DNA of 64,000 nt from Spongilla lacustris (taxonomy: Eukaryota; Porifera; Demospongiae; Spongillida; Spongillidae). The stretch spans positions 1,649,179 to 1,713,178 of the forward strand of contig OX442436.1 in the NCBI GenBank assembly GCA_949361645.1, given 5' to 3'. Positions 45,265-57,447 of this stretch are shown here, piece by piece; the first letter of the stretch is position 1, and every line of letters starts with the position of its first letter. The notes below the pieces were generated by a model, which ran no database searches, was not told the DNA's origin, and saw nothing but the letters and a program-made list of their open reading frames with translations. Made by a program: the position numbers and the translations under genes.

Positions 45265-48200
45265 CATTGACTTGCAATGAGGAAGGCTGGTAGTTGTACT
45301 GTGTGGTGATGGTTCCATTAGCCCCCTCTTTCAGTGAAGGACAGGTAGTGGGGGGGTGAGGGTGGGCGCTGTGGAGGCTGCTAAGGAATAAGTCCACTTG
45401 CTGTGAGGGCTAAACGTTCCACTGGTTCCATTGGTAGTGTTTGAAGGGGGCATGTGTGATTCCATTGGTACATGTGTATACGTGCACATGTCGCCTGAAA
45501 TTGCTGCATGGGGCTACTGACTCAATTTACAGTGTGAGGGCTGCCTTCTCCACTGGCATTAAGTGGGGGCCACATTGACACTCTGGTTGTGTGACAGCTG
45601 GTGCTCCCTTGCTGGCAGTGTGGGGGTCAGGTTTTGCAGTATTGAGTTCACTTGCAGTATGGGGGTTAATGGTTGGTTCCAAAGGTAGTGTGTGATTGCA
45701 GTGAGGCGGAGTGGTAGTTCTATGGCCCCCATTGGCTCATGGACAGCTGACGCAACTTGCAGTGAAGGACACGTAGTGAGCAGAGGGGGGCTAAGGGGGG
45801 GGGGGGCGGGAGGAGGGGCGAGGGCTGGCACCAGTGTGTGGTGGGCCTGTTAAGTCCACTTGCATTGAGGTTCAACTTGTAGTGACAGCATGTGTTCTTG
45901 GTACATGTTCCCTGACTAATGAAGAGGGTTGGTGGTTGTACTGTCCCATTGGCTGATTGGCCCCTCTTTCATTGTACATGTAGGACAGGTAGTAGCAGGG
46001 GGGGGGGGGGGGGGGCTGTGGGACTGCTAAGTATTAACTATGAGGGCTTAAAGTTCCACTTGTTCTGTTGTAGTGTTTGAAGAGGGCATGTGTGGTTTTC
46101 TTTTCCCCCTCAAGTACATTTACATGTACCCCTGAAATTTTTGGGGTTGCTGAATCCACTTGCAGTGCGAGGGCTGGTTTCTCCACTGGCATTATTCTGG
46201 GGGCTCGATTAACCACTGGTTGTGTGGCAGCTGGTACTTCCTTGCTGGGCTCCATCGGTGAGAGGGCTCCACTCATGTGGCCTGCCGTCTGGACTTGCAG
46301 TGTGTACTGGTAGAGGGTCTAGTGGCTCTATTTGAAGTGAGCAGAGAGGGGCTGGTGGTTGTACTGTGTGGGGCTGGCCCTATTGGCCCTTGTTTGTGTG
46401 GGGGCTGCTGACTCAACTTGGGGTGGCATCTTCACTGACTTTGTGGAGGCTACCCCATTGGCCCTGGGTAGCTGAGGGTGTTCTGTAAGAATGGTTCCAT
46501 GGGCTGCTGGCTGCAGTGTGAGGCTTTATTTATTAAGTTCAGTTGCAGTGTAGACTTTACAGGTTCCACTGGTATTGTTCATGAGCTTGCGGTGAGGGGG
46601 CTGGTGGTTCTACTGTGTGGGGGATCCCAGTTGACTCAACTTGTATTGAAAGAAAGATAGTGAAGATAGTGGGGGGGGGGGGGGGGGGGGGGGGGTTGGT
46701 CCCAATGTGTGGAGCCTGTTAAGACCACTTGCAGAGTGAGGGTTAATGATTGATCTGGTAGTGAGGTCATCACGTGTTGTTGGTACATGTAGTTCATTGC
46801 TCCCCTGAAATTGTTGGGGATGCTGATTCCATTTGCAGCCTGAGGGCTGGCATCTCCATTGGCATTATTGTGCGGGCCACATTTCTGCTAGCAGTGTGGG
46901 GGTATGATAGCTCTATTTGTGAGAAGACTGGTAGCTCCAATGTTTGAGCAGAGGTTCCATTGGCTTGCAATGAGGAAGGCTGGTAGTTGTACTGTGTGGT
47001 GATGGTCCCATTAGCCCCCTCTTTCAGTGAAAGACAGGTTGTGGGGGCTGCTAAGTAATAAGTCCACTTATTGTGAGGGCTAAAAGTTCCACTGCATGGT
47101 TCCATTGGTGGGACATGTGTTATTCCATTGGTACATGTGCGTACATGCACATGTCCCCTGAAATTGTTGGGGCTACTGACTCCATTTCCAGTGTGAGGGC
47201 TGCCTTCTCCACTGGCATTAAGTGGGGGCCACATTGACACTCTGGTTGTGTGACAGCTGGTGCTCCCTTGCTGGCAGTGTGGGGGTCAGGTTTTGCAGTA
47301 TTGAGTTCACTTGCAGTATGGGGGTTAATGGTTGGTTCCAAAGGTAGTGTGTGATTGCAGTGAGGCGGAGTGGTAGTTCTATGGGCCCCATTGGCTCATG
47401 GACAGCTGACGCAACTTGCAGTGAAGGACACGTAGTGAGCAGAGGGGGGCTGAGGGGGGGGGAGGAGGGGCGAGGGCTGGCACCAGTGTGTGGTGGGCCT
47501 GTTAAGTCCACTTGCATTGAGGTTCAACTTGTAGTGACGGCATGTGTTCTTGGTACATGTTCCCTGACTAATGAAGAGGGTTGGTGGTTGTACTGTCCCA
47601 TTGGCTGATTGGCCCCTCTTTCATTGTACATGTAGGACAGGTAGTAGCGGGGGTGGGCGGGGGTGGGGGGGTGGGGGGGGCTGTGGGGACTGCTACGTAT
47701 TAACTATGAGGGCTTAAAGTTCCACTTGTTCTGTTGTAGTGTTTGAAGAGGGCATGTGTGGTTTTCTTTTCCCCCTCAAGTACATTTACATGTACCCCTG
47801 AAATTTTTGGGGTTGCTGAATCCACTTGCAGTGCGAGGGCTGGTTTCTCCACTGGCATTATTCTGGGGGCTCGATTAACCACTGGTTGTGTGGCAGCTGG
47901 TACTTCCTTGCTGGGCTCCATCGGTGAGAGGGCTCCACTCATGTGGCCTGCCGTCTGGACTTGCAGTGTGTACTGGTAGAGGGTCTAGTGGCTCTATTTG
48001 AAGTGAGCAGAGAGGGGCTGGTGATTGTACTGTGTGGGGCTGGCCCTATTGGCCCTTGTTTGTGTGGGGGCTGCTGACTCAACTTGGGGTGGCATCTTCA
48101 CTGACTTTGTGGAGGCTACCCCATTGGCCCTGGGTAGCTGAGGGTGTTCTGTAAGAATGGCTCCATGGGCTGCTGGCTGCAGTGTGAGGCTTTATTTATT

Positions 48201-48910
48201 AAGTTCAGTTGCAGTGTAGACTTTACAGGTTCCACTGGTATTGTTCATGAGCTTGGGGTGAGGGGGCTGGCGGTTCTACTGTGTGGGGATCCCAGCTGAC
48301 TCAACTTGCATTGAAAGAAAGGTAGTGGGGGGGGGAGGGGGGGGGGTTTGGTCCCAGTGTGTGGAGCCTGTTAAGACCACTTGCGGAGTGAGGGTTAATG
48401 ATTGATCTGGTAGTGTGGTCATCACGTGTTGTTGGTACCTGTAGTTCATAGCTCCCCTGAAATTGTTGGGGATGCTGATTCCATTTGCAGCCTGAGGGCT
48501 GGCATCTCCACTGGCATTATTGTGGGGGCCACATCCCTGCTGGCAGTGTGGGTGTCTGATGATCTATCTGCGAGAGGGCTGGTGTCTCCACTGGCATTGT
48601 GGATGTTAGCTCCATAGGCCAGGTTAGCTGGTGGCTCCCTTGCTGGAATTATGGGGCCTGTTAATTCCACTTGATGGCTCCACTATTTGGAATGTGAGGC
48701 CATTAATTTAAATTGCAGCATGAGGCATAATGGTTCCAAAGGTATATAGTGTGCACTTGCAGTTAGGGGGCTTGTGGTTCTGCTGTGTGGGGATGGCCTC
48801 TTTGGCCCCAGGGCTGCTGAGCGAACTTGTAGTGAAGGGCCTAGCCCCATTAGCCCCTGGCTATGTGGGGGTGGGGCTGGTGGCTCTTTTGGTAATTCAG
48901 GGGCTGCTCA
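45265..48910. repeat. Minisatellite array, right stem of B2
   Basis: Reverse-orientation array with two higher-order units (46794 to 48446, period 1652). Many landmark frames have translations identical to the B1 right stem. G runs occur near 46671-46695 and 48326-48345. Confidence 0.85.
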
Positions 48911-49127
48911 CTCCCTATCACTAATACAACCACCAACGTCAGTGGTACGACCGCCATCGCTACTTTTCTCAATCTCTCCATCCTCGTCCAATGTATCGAG
49001 CTTGAATATCGATCGTCGTATTCGTACAGTCAGAGATAATATATTATCTCTGGTACAGTTCGAACTCATCCGCCGACTGATTCAGTGACTCGACGAGCTC
49101 GCCTTCACTCGTGTTATACGTCACCAT
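48910..49127 (-). pseudogene. Membrane-anchor exon, right stem of B2, disrupted
   Basis: Fourth copy of the anchor exon. A 29-base insertion (49031-49059) after GTACAGT shifts the frame in the acidic head. The rest of the exon, including the hydrophobic segment and donor, is preserved. Confidence 0.6.
49024..49059. mobile_element. 22-bp perfect palindrome insertion with 7-bp target duplication
   Basis: GTACAGT, then the 22-base perfect palindrome at 49031-49052 (CAGAGATAAT inverted on itself), then GTACAGT again. The three other stems have a single GTACAGT and no palindrome, so the insertion is dated to after stem duplication. It looks like two 11-base transposon ends fused with nothing between, i.e. 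an extreme internal deletion or a repair product. Confidence 0.8.
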
Positions 49128-49666
49128 ATCGTTTATCTACACCGAAAAACAACCGTAACAAGCACTACAATTCAGCCGCCCGTTTGTTTGGTGACCTTAT
49201 AGGTGTAGTTATCACGCCCTATAGGAATAGTTGAATATTCATGCGCTCCGGAGAATGGAAACTGTTCCGTGTACATATAAAGGCGCGATTCGAGCGGGAA
49301 ACGTGTACTTACTTTGCACAGCTGTTTCTCCGTAACGGTTTGTATGAAAATTAACGAACAGAACAGATCGATAGGTATAGGACCTCTCTACCTACAAACC
49401 GATTTTGAAGCGATTTGATTACTCCTACCTAAAGTTATGTCGGGTTTGAACCCGGTGTGGTATCGGACGTTGCAATCCTGGCACGGAGTAAGTGCAAGAC
49501 CCCAAAATATATTTTGGCATAGAGAAATGGTGTAGTATGAAGTGCTGAAAATAGAAAGTCAATAGTGCAAACCCTTTTGAAGATATAGCGCTTTGAATTG
49601 GATGCTATATATATAAAATTCACAAGCATCAAAATCTCATAGAACGTTCCAATTATATATATAATT

Positions 49667-50488
49667 GGGAAAGTTTACGAGAAAAGGGACCTAGCGTGTA
49701 TTATAAAAAAGTATAATAAAAATGCATTACGTTTGATTTGCTATAACTTCCGAACAGTTAACGCTATCAACTTCCTATTTCCAATACTTCATACTGCACC
49801 ATTTCTCTATGGTAAAATACATTTTGGAGTCTTGCACTTGCTCCGTGTCAGTATTGCAACGTTCGATACCCCACTGGGTTCAAACCCGCCATAACTTTCG
49901 GTAGGAGTAATCAATTCGCTTCAAATTCGGTTTGTAGGTAGAGAGGTCCTATACCTATCGATTTGTTCTGTTCGTTGATTTTTATGCCATCCATTACGGA
50001 GATACAGTTGAACAAACTACTTGCCCATTTTCGCGCTCGATTCGCGCCAATGATTTGGGCAAATTGCGTTCCGCTCAATGTATGGGGAGGCGGGGATTAT
50101 AACATTGGCGCGAATCAAGCGGGAAAACGTGCACGTAGTTCGTTCAACTGTATCTCCGTAATGGATGGCATAAAAATCAACGAACAGAACAAATCGATAG
50201 GTATAGGACCTCTCTACCTACAAACCGAATTTGAAGCGAATTGATTACTCCTACCGACAGTTATGGCGGGTTTGAACCCAGTGGGGTATCGAACGTTGCA
50301 ATACTGACACGGAGCAAGTGCAAGACTCCAAAATGTATTTTACCATAGAGAAATGGTGCAGTATGAAGTATTGGAAATAGGAAGTTGATAGCGTTAACTG
50401 TTCGGAAGTTATAGCAAATCAAACGTAATGCATTTTTATTATACTTTTTTATAATACACGCTAGGTCCCTTTTCTCGTAAACTTTCCC
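49667..50488. mobile_element. Mini-foldback element A2 (0.82 kb palindrome)
   Basis: Same family and size as A1. The asymmetric loop (GGGAGGCGGGGATTATAACA) is in the opposite orientation to that of A1, so A1 and A2 mirror each other around the B1-B2 pair. Flanked by AATTATATATATAATT on the left and a TA run on the right. Confidence 0.9.
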
Positions 50489-50934
50489 ATATATATATAT
50501 ATACTTAGTTGATTTTCCTGACCTGTGAAATACCTTTATCATTGATTGGTGAAATTCTATGTATGATATGTATACTTTTTCTGCTATCCACATACATCAC
50601 TACTGTGAGTAGCCTGCATATTTGGCATGATTGTATGCATAAAACCTGTTGTAGAAATGATTTAAACATACAGTGGTGCGTGGCTTATATGTTAATTTTG
50701 GTTGCAGTTGCATGCTTAGTAAGATCTGTATAGTTCAGCAATCACAGATAGTGCAGTCATTCAATTCCATTCATTCAAAAGTACCGTTTTATGCTGCCGT
50801 ATTGACCGAATAAAAATATCATAAGTAATATAGTGTTGGAATACACATTTTTTCTCTTTCTAGAACAATTAAAATGACCACTTCAAAGTTCCATTTGGCC
50901 ACCAATACCAGCCTGCCTACAAGACTCAAAAAAT
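50489..50934. other. Intergenic, no supported gene
   Basis: TA run followed by AT-rich DNA. Two frames of about 75-110 codons cross the foldback border and are by-products. Confidence 0.5.
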
Positions 50935-51412
50935 CCCGAACCCTGTTGTGGCAAGAGACCACATCGCCATTATATCAACAAGTTAGTGCATGATGACCCA
51001 AGGGTCTAATGACAAGGTACGACAACAAGGGCCTTTCTCCCCACTGAATAGGTCAATCCCAAGCCACCATTTTATTTGCAGTTTGGAACTCTGCAGATTC
51101 CAGATGCAGGTTGAGTCCAGGAGATGGCACAACTGAAAGCTACAAAGCAGCATGAGTGGATGCAACTGATAATAGCCGTGCCCTATTTGGCAGTGAAGAG
51201 GACTCACAGAGTGCACGAAACTGACTATTTTCAATCCTGCTAGAAAGCTCCTTCTGATTCTTGGGTGAAGTCAATAATTCATCAGTAGAAATAACATCAG
51301 CTGGAGAAACCAGGCTATTAAAGCAATCTATTGATTGGAGAAGATGGTGGCTTGTGTTGGTTGCAGAGCCTGACACTGCAAAGGAAGCTAAATATGCTGC
51401 TGCTGAATGCTG
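50935..51412 (-). pseudogene. Retroelement RT polyprotein remnant (post-RT region)
   Basis: Minus-strand pieces read FAVSGSATNTSHHLLQSIDC, VISTDELLTSPKNQKELSSR, SSLPNRARLLSVASTHAALW, then after frame changes LQIKWWLGIDLFSGEKGPC and SLDPWVIMH. The order (FN..VS..D.....LL.SP..Q..LS......FR.L......ARLLS...PHA..WL.V.PS......L....Q...KWWLG.D......C..C....LDP.G.H...C) matches the region just after RT in the retroelement family whose C-terminus lies at 57448-58585. Several frameshifts; a relic. Confidence 0.6.
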
Positions 51413-51463
51413 AGCTAAATGCGTAGTCCAAGACCACCTCTACTCAAGCACAACTGGGCTTGT

Positions 51464-53200
51464 TCAGTTGTTGCCATGCTGTATTGGGTGGGTTAATAGA
51501 CAAGCAGTCATAATCATTATAATATTATTTCCTCTGCATGGAATCATTAGAGGGTTTAATTCAAACCCAAGAAACGCATCACATGCAGAATTGTCACCAT
51601 TTAGTGACAATAAAAAATTAGTGTCACCAAATTGGGATACTAATTGCAACTAAGTATAACTTGATTTCAATGGTACCCACAAACCCACCATGGCATCATA
51701 AAGGCTACTTGTTTGTCAGACTGGCAATAATTCATATTGCAACAATAAGGTGCAAGATGATACCAGAAGTGAGAAACAACCAGGGCTTAAGTTAATAATT
51801 ATGTGGGTATAATAGTCATTATGAATATTTTACATATGTAACCAATCAACTTGTCTTGAATATGTTTGAATTCTCGTAATAAGTAGACAAATAATAATAA
51901 CTTCTCAAGTTGTCTTCAATATTGAAATTCACATAGCTATTTCCTTATCAGTTTTATATAATGGTATGACAGTGTAAAGAAGGATTATAAAAACAAGGGA
52001 TTGGAGATACTATAAACACAACACTCTTAGTGGAAGTCAACAATTATTTTCCTCCCTTGGGCCTGTTAGTGCTATGGTGTTGTGGCAAATGAAGGGTTAT
52101 CTTCAGTCTGAATAATTCCCATCTTGAATTCCATGCCTGTTATATCATGATGATGTAGTGCTGGCTGTTCCAATGTCTGCATTGCATAGGGAACTGATGT
52201 TGAGCAAAGACATTGGTCCATAAGTTGGTAGCCTCTTTGTGAATGCATCTGAATGTGAGCTGTTCAGCCGCAGTGACCTGCCCTTGTTCCCATCTGACAT
52301 TGAAGCAGTCACACAATCCTATAATTGAAATCTTGTAGATTGCCTTGGATGATGTAGATTTTTGTTCAGATTTTTTCTCCAGTAAGTGAACACATCACAC
52401 TCTCGCCTGGAAACAATCTTTGCACCATTACGGCATTCCACTGTTACAGGAAACTTGTTGAAGTGTTTTTTTCCCCTCTGGACACTGCAGCAGATGCTTT
52501 TTTGCATATGGCTATAACTGCCAAGTTGTTTATCATAACAGTTGCATATGCCTAAGAAAATACACCACTATCATTGCGTCCTTTTTTGTCCATGTACACC
52601 CACAAATTCTACAGTGATTCTTTGTTGTGTGCATACAACCTGCTGATGCACACTTGCATTCCATGAGGAGTAGATACTGTCATAATGTCCATCCGTTTCC
52701 GTGTTTTTTTAATTATTGTAAGGTAATGACCATTTTGGTCATGAAGGATCAATATGGACAAATTGCAGTGTAATCTGATTTTTTTTTCAACTGGTCTCTC
52801 TATAAACAGATGTTTTTTTTCCGTATACATAAAATACACACATGAATAGCACACATAAACATACATAAAGTATCAGCCTGTCATAATTATGATAACCCAG
52901 CTTGAACAACCTAAGATAGAGTAGAGCATAGCCCCATCATCAAACTCAAGTCGACTTCCCCACTTTACCCATGAGCCCCTGAAGCACAAACTGGATGCTC
53001 TTATGATGGCAAAGACTAGTCATAGTCTAATGTAGTCAAATGTTTTTTTATCATTTGTGTGCATGCCAGGTTTGCTGCTAGACTCTTCAAAAAATGTTTG
53101 GCCTATCTGATCAATAGAGAGCACTTCAATGAGCACTGAAAGGAAGGACATCAACTTAATTGGCTCACCATACTTCTATTTCACTTTGATTTGTCTGGAG
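51464..53200. other. Mostly non-coding or unrecognised
   Basis: Weak coding-like frames on the minus strand (52319-52507, 52609-52866) lack domains I recognise. The stretch between two retroelement fragments may be remains of one larger insertion. Nothing else supported. Confidence 0.3.
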
Positions 53201-53605
53201 TTAAAGAGTCGAAGAGGATCTATGAGCATGCAGGCCATATCTGAGAGGAAGGGAAACTTTGGCTAAAGGTAAGTATGATACTTTCAAATTGTAGCATTCT
53301 AGTTTCTTAGTCTTAGGACTCAACTTTCTGGTGGTAATCATCAGTGCCTCAAAATGCTGTTCGTGGTGGAAGTTAATCACACCCTTAATTGTTTCAGTCA
53401 CTGTGTCTATTTGGATGCTAGCAGTGCAGTTGCATTTGGATCATAAATTCCAAGACCAGCAATGGATGTTGGCAACTGAAAAAGAAGCTTTTCATTATCA
53501 GTGATTGCTCCTCCTAGTAAAAGAAGGATAGAACTGTGTTGTGATTGCATGCTGCAGGGGTAAGAATGATTCTGTACAATCTGGAACCACTCTCTGAACA
53601 AAATA
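53201..53605 (-). pseudogene. Second retroelement RT-polyprotein fragment
   Basis: Minus-strand frames MFREWFQIVQNHSYPCS, EKLLFQLPTSIAGLGIYDPN, ATALLASK continue, with one shift, into TETIKGVINFHHEQHFEALM and RKLSPKTKKL. The LFQLP...GGLGI.DP...A...A..S segment marks the RT thumb/connection region of reverse-transcriptase polyproteins common in sponges and cnidarians. It is distinct from the piece at 50935-51412, so at least two retroelement types have decayed here. Stops and shifts present. Confidence 0.45.
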
Positions 53606-56038
53606 CCATTTGCACTGCAGTGATTTAATCATAGTGCCAATTACAGTACTTCATCAGGATACTGATATATAAAAAGTGGCCAAATTAGTTTATTCAAAAT
53701 GCAATGTGCAGCCACATGCATGCATATGAGTCATTTACAAGCACGATATAACTCCAAAGTGTTATTGAAGATGGTAGCTCTGAATATGCAATGTATTCAT
53801 TCTAATTTTAGTGTAGGGTCTATATTGCTTGCACACTTAAACCATATTATCATTCTAGATGCACTGGTTTCGAAAACATACTGCTTGAAATAAGTTAGCA
53901 ATTTTAAATTTACACATGGAGCATTGGGAGGATTTATCATTAATACCATCTATAAGCCTTCAAGAACCAAATATCTGAACATCACAATTTCAAGTAAGCA
54001 GTGTAGAGTAAATACACGTAACAAGTTTGCCATCTCACAATGGTGAAACAAGTTTTTGGGTCAGCTGCACAGAACTGGGGAACCGCCATTAATGTATGGC
54101 AAACGACCCAACATTTTCTAGTTGACTGGGAAATTCAAGGCTAAACAATTTCGAGTACCTTGAATCCACTTCTTTAAACAACTATAGTGTTATATACTAA
54201 CAGTTTATACTGAAGGGATTTAGTATAAACCATTGGGGTAAAAACTATAATTATAATATATATAATGAACTAGTTAAATATCTCTATGAGAAAGTGGACT
54301 TCAGGAGTGCAGATCTAAAAGGGAAGGAAACAACTTGATGGTGATAATGAATTTGACGGTAATGATATACGTGTACTTCATAGCTTGAAACAATAATGCC
54401 TAACTAAAAAAAATTTGCATGACACGTACAGCTTTTGAGTCCTTTGTACACCTGCACTCCTCAATCCAGCTCACTTTTATTTGTCCAAGGTGTTACAACA
54501 GTGACAGGCGAAAGCAACCTCCTATAGTACGAGTGTTATGTAAACTCAGAATGGTGTGGAAACAGTAACTATTGTTCTATCCGACATGTACGCACGTAGG
54601 CATAATTCGATGAAAAATATAAGGGTCGTTTATCTACATTGCGAGCAGTAGCCAATACAGTAAATATTGCTCGGGAGTGATGGCGCGGGGGTTACAAACT
54701 AACATATATGGCTAACAACAACACAACCTAACATATACTGGCACACTAACGCACTCTATCACTCACACACAGAACTAATTTAAGGTCATCTAAACCATCA
54801 AAGGAACTTAAATGTTCCCAAGACGGAGGTGGAATTTCCCCTCTGGATTGCCACAGAAAGGCGCTGCATGGAGTAAGAACTGGTAGGATTGTGAGTCTCC
54901 AGTGGTTTGGTGCAGACGATGGCCACTTATTATTATTGAAATAATACATTACATTCACCACTCACAAAGAACAAAGAACTAACTACACTACGCTATACAC
55001 CGCTACACACAAATGTCCTAAAGAACTACTACCCTGCCCATGATGGCACTGGATAGTAATCTATTATTATATTTTCATTTCTGCATAACACGTATGAAGC
55101 ATCGGTAGATGTACATGCATGCAGATCTTGGACGGCTGCACATAATACCGCCGCGGGCCCACGGTATAAAAATTTTTATTACAACATATTTAAAGTGCGT
55201 ATCAGTCTTCTTGGGTCATAGGCCAATAGTGAATAGATTCTGCTTGTTCCAAGGTTGGATGAGTTTCTGTTCTAAGTTTGTTTAGAAATTTGCACGTAAT
55301 GAGAACAACTTGTTAATTGTTCAAATGCATATGTTAAATTAAATTGTACTGTTCGTTACATTCATTTATGCTAAATTTAATATACGTATTACTCTATCAT
55401 ACTGCATCATATTATTAAAATAGCATCACTTTACCATCAACTTGTTCAGTTCCATGCTTTTGTTTATTTTTACACGCTGCTGCACTATACTCTACGGAGC
55501 TTATACTTTAAGAAAAACAGACAGCTACGCAGCGTGTAGAAATACATGCACGTTTTAAAGCTGATGGAAAGTTGGTGCATGCATGCACTTGGTCGTACCC
55601 AGCTTTGTACAAATTCTTCACGCGAATTCAGTCTATAGTAATCATTTTGTTTTATGAACTGAATACATGAGTCATACATGATGAGTGTTATTCCCCGGTA
55701 TACATTCATGCATGATTGTAATTATAAGCAGTTATATGCTGATATGCCTTATGTATGCATTATATTGACTATCGCTGTGGCCTCACTTCATATAGAAAAA
55801 GCAATTTGATGCAAGCATGCACTGGTGCAGCATGCAAGGTGTGATGACATGTAATGAACCCGGAACTTACAGTGAATCGAGTTATTTTTCAACAGCATAA
55901 TAGATTTGAATCTCGAGGGGAACTGCATGGAAAGGGAGAATTTTAAAGCTTCCTGTTTAGGATTTGAGATGGGATTTATAAGGCTTTCAAGCATACAGAT
56001 ACAGTCGCAAATTAAGCTGAAAGCGCATAATATACAAG
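53606..56038. other. Intergenic, upstream of secreted gene 1
   Basis: AT-rich with no supported gene. Frames of 64-74 codons on either strand lack domains. The last few hundred bases should contain the promoter of the gene at 56039; I see no convincing TATA element at a fixed distance. Confidence 0.45.
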
Positions 56039-56842
56039 ATGAAACCGCTTGGTTTAGCTGCTACGGGATTTTTTATCGTTGAGGTATTACATACATTTCT
56101 GGCTAGTGGTCAACCACTGCGAACTAGAAGTGCACCTTGTGTTAGAGAAGCAAGCACGTGCACAGAGGGCCCCGGAGTTACGGAGAGGAGGGCGTTGATT
56201 AATGGGCTTAATGCCATTAAAAAAGTTTTGGTAAGGAGACTGCACCAATTCAAACTCCATGCGTGTAAGAGCGACTGCAGTATGATATGATTAAGTTTAG
56301 GATTCAATTAACTATACTGATATGAGCGCGCACGAGCGAAGAATTGTTCATTTAATTACCGCAGACCGCGACTCTTCCCTCTTAGCAAAGACAAGTGTTC
56401 CTGTCAAACTACGATACTCTAAGCGTCTTAGGTACAATGGACCAGTACAAATATCTCATTCGCCAATTGCAAACTAGTGACGAAGCCTTTTCTAACGACA
56501 CTAAGCTGTCCATCTACTCTGCAGTTCTTGATGGCGTCGTTACGGCCGCTTGCCACTACGTGAGTCGTGCACGTCCACTGCATGCTTTGCTGTATAACAT
56601 TTATATTGTTTTTGCTCCAACAGATAAACACACTCGTTGGTGCAAACTCCAGAATCAACTGCTATGATCCCACTGAAGTCAGCCTTACAGCTCTAGCGCT
56701 AGGGTTGATGCAGGGAATCAATAATACCGTGAATTCTCTTCCAAGTGTAGATTGTCTGGACACCTGCCAGTGGATTAGGCAGAATATTCCACAAGAACTG
56801 AGCTCGATGGCTTCTAACCTTACGTATTGCAGTCAAACATGA
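56039..56842 (+). CDS. Small secreted helical protein, gene 1 (3 exons)
   Basis: Exons 56039-56230, 56386-56559 and 56624-56842; both introns phase 0 with GTAAGG/CTTAG and GTGAGT/CAACAG borders. Product about 194 residues. Residues 1-24 form a signal peptide (MKPLGLAATGFFIVEVLHTF). The mature part has an N-terminal Cys pair (APCVREASTC), an amphipathic helix ERRALINGLNAIKKVL, then TSDEAFSNDTKLSIYSAVLD, RINCYDPTEVSLTALALGLM and a C-terminal VDCLDTCQWI. Several N-glycosylation sequons (NDT, NNT, NLT). The paralog on the other strand (58851-59811) has the same exon plan, an exon 2 of equal length (174 bases) and shared SDEA..N.TKLS.YS..L and C...CQWI motifs. I recognise no known family. A helical-bundle, cytokine-like fold is conceivable from the helices and Cys pairs but is speculation. 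Confidence 0.75.
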
Positions 56843-57447
56843 ACCAAGCAAAATGATTACGGGCATGTATAAATGCTGCATACATGTACGACGTCGTGTG
56901 TATAGATAATTGTGCATAATTATATAAATAAGTTCAAGTTTTAAACACTCATGAATGGGGACGACCTCAGCAGAATGGCTCTTACACTTAGCAAGCAGTA
57001 TATCTATATATTTGACTCAGTGCTTCAGTTTCACATAACCCCACAATTATAATTAATTTCATACCAATTTAAATAATTATAATTATATTATAAAGGGAAA
57101 GGGGTGCCTGCTGCTAGTTTTTTCAAGTTTCAAATTCTGGACCTACATGAATTTCTACTCGCAGAAAATGCATGTATATGTAAGACCAATATTATTTTTC
57201 GTCCCAATTCTGAATCAATGGTTTTTTGCTTCGAATCACCCTCAGTTAGCCTTTTGACCTCCACATTTTTATTTCTACCTCTTTGTTCATGCACAGTGCA
57301 AAAAAAAGTACGGTGGATTGGCAAAAAAAGAATACATCATGTAACGTTTTACAAATATACATGTTCAACTTTTAAAAAAACTTCTATTTATATAGATAGT
57401 ATCATTATACTAACTAAATGAAATACATATACAATACATAGGAATGT

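Larger units (their letters stand above)
41099..49650. mobile_element. Giant foldback element B2 (8.55 kb)
   Basis: Same termini as B1, separated from it by 20 bases of AT repeat (41079-41098). Left stem 41099 to about 43754, loop about 43755-45264, right stem about 45265-49650. The left stem has one higher-order unit and the right stem two, so the hairpin is unbalanced by about 1.65 kb and the element is 1.53 kb shorter than B1. The loop has the same orientation as in B1. The right end abuts AATTATATATATAATT and then mini-foldback A2. Confidence 0.85.

Noticed and set aside
31770..48910. CRISPR-like repetitive array
   Set aside because: Units are diverged minisatellite words without constant repeat and unique spacer alternation, in an animal-like genome.
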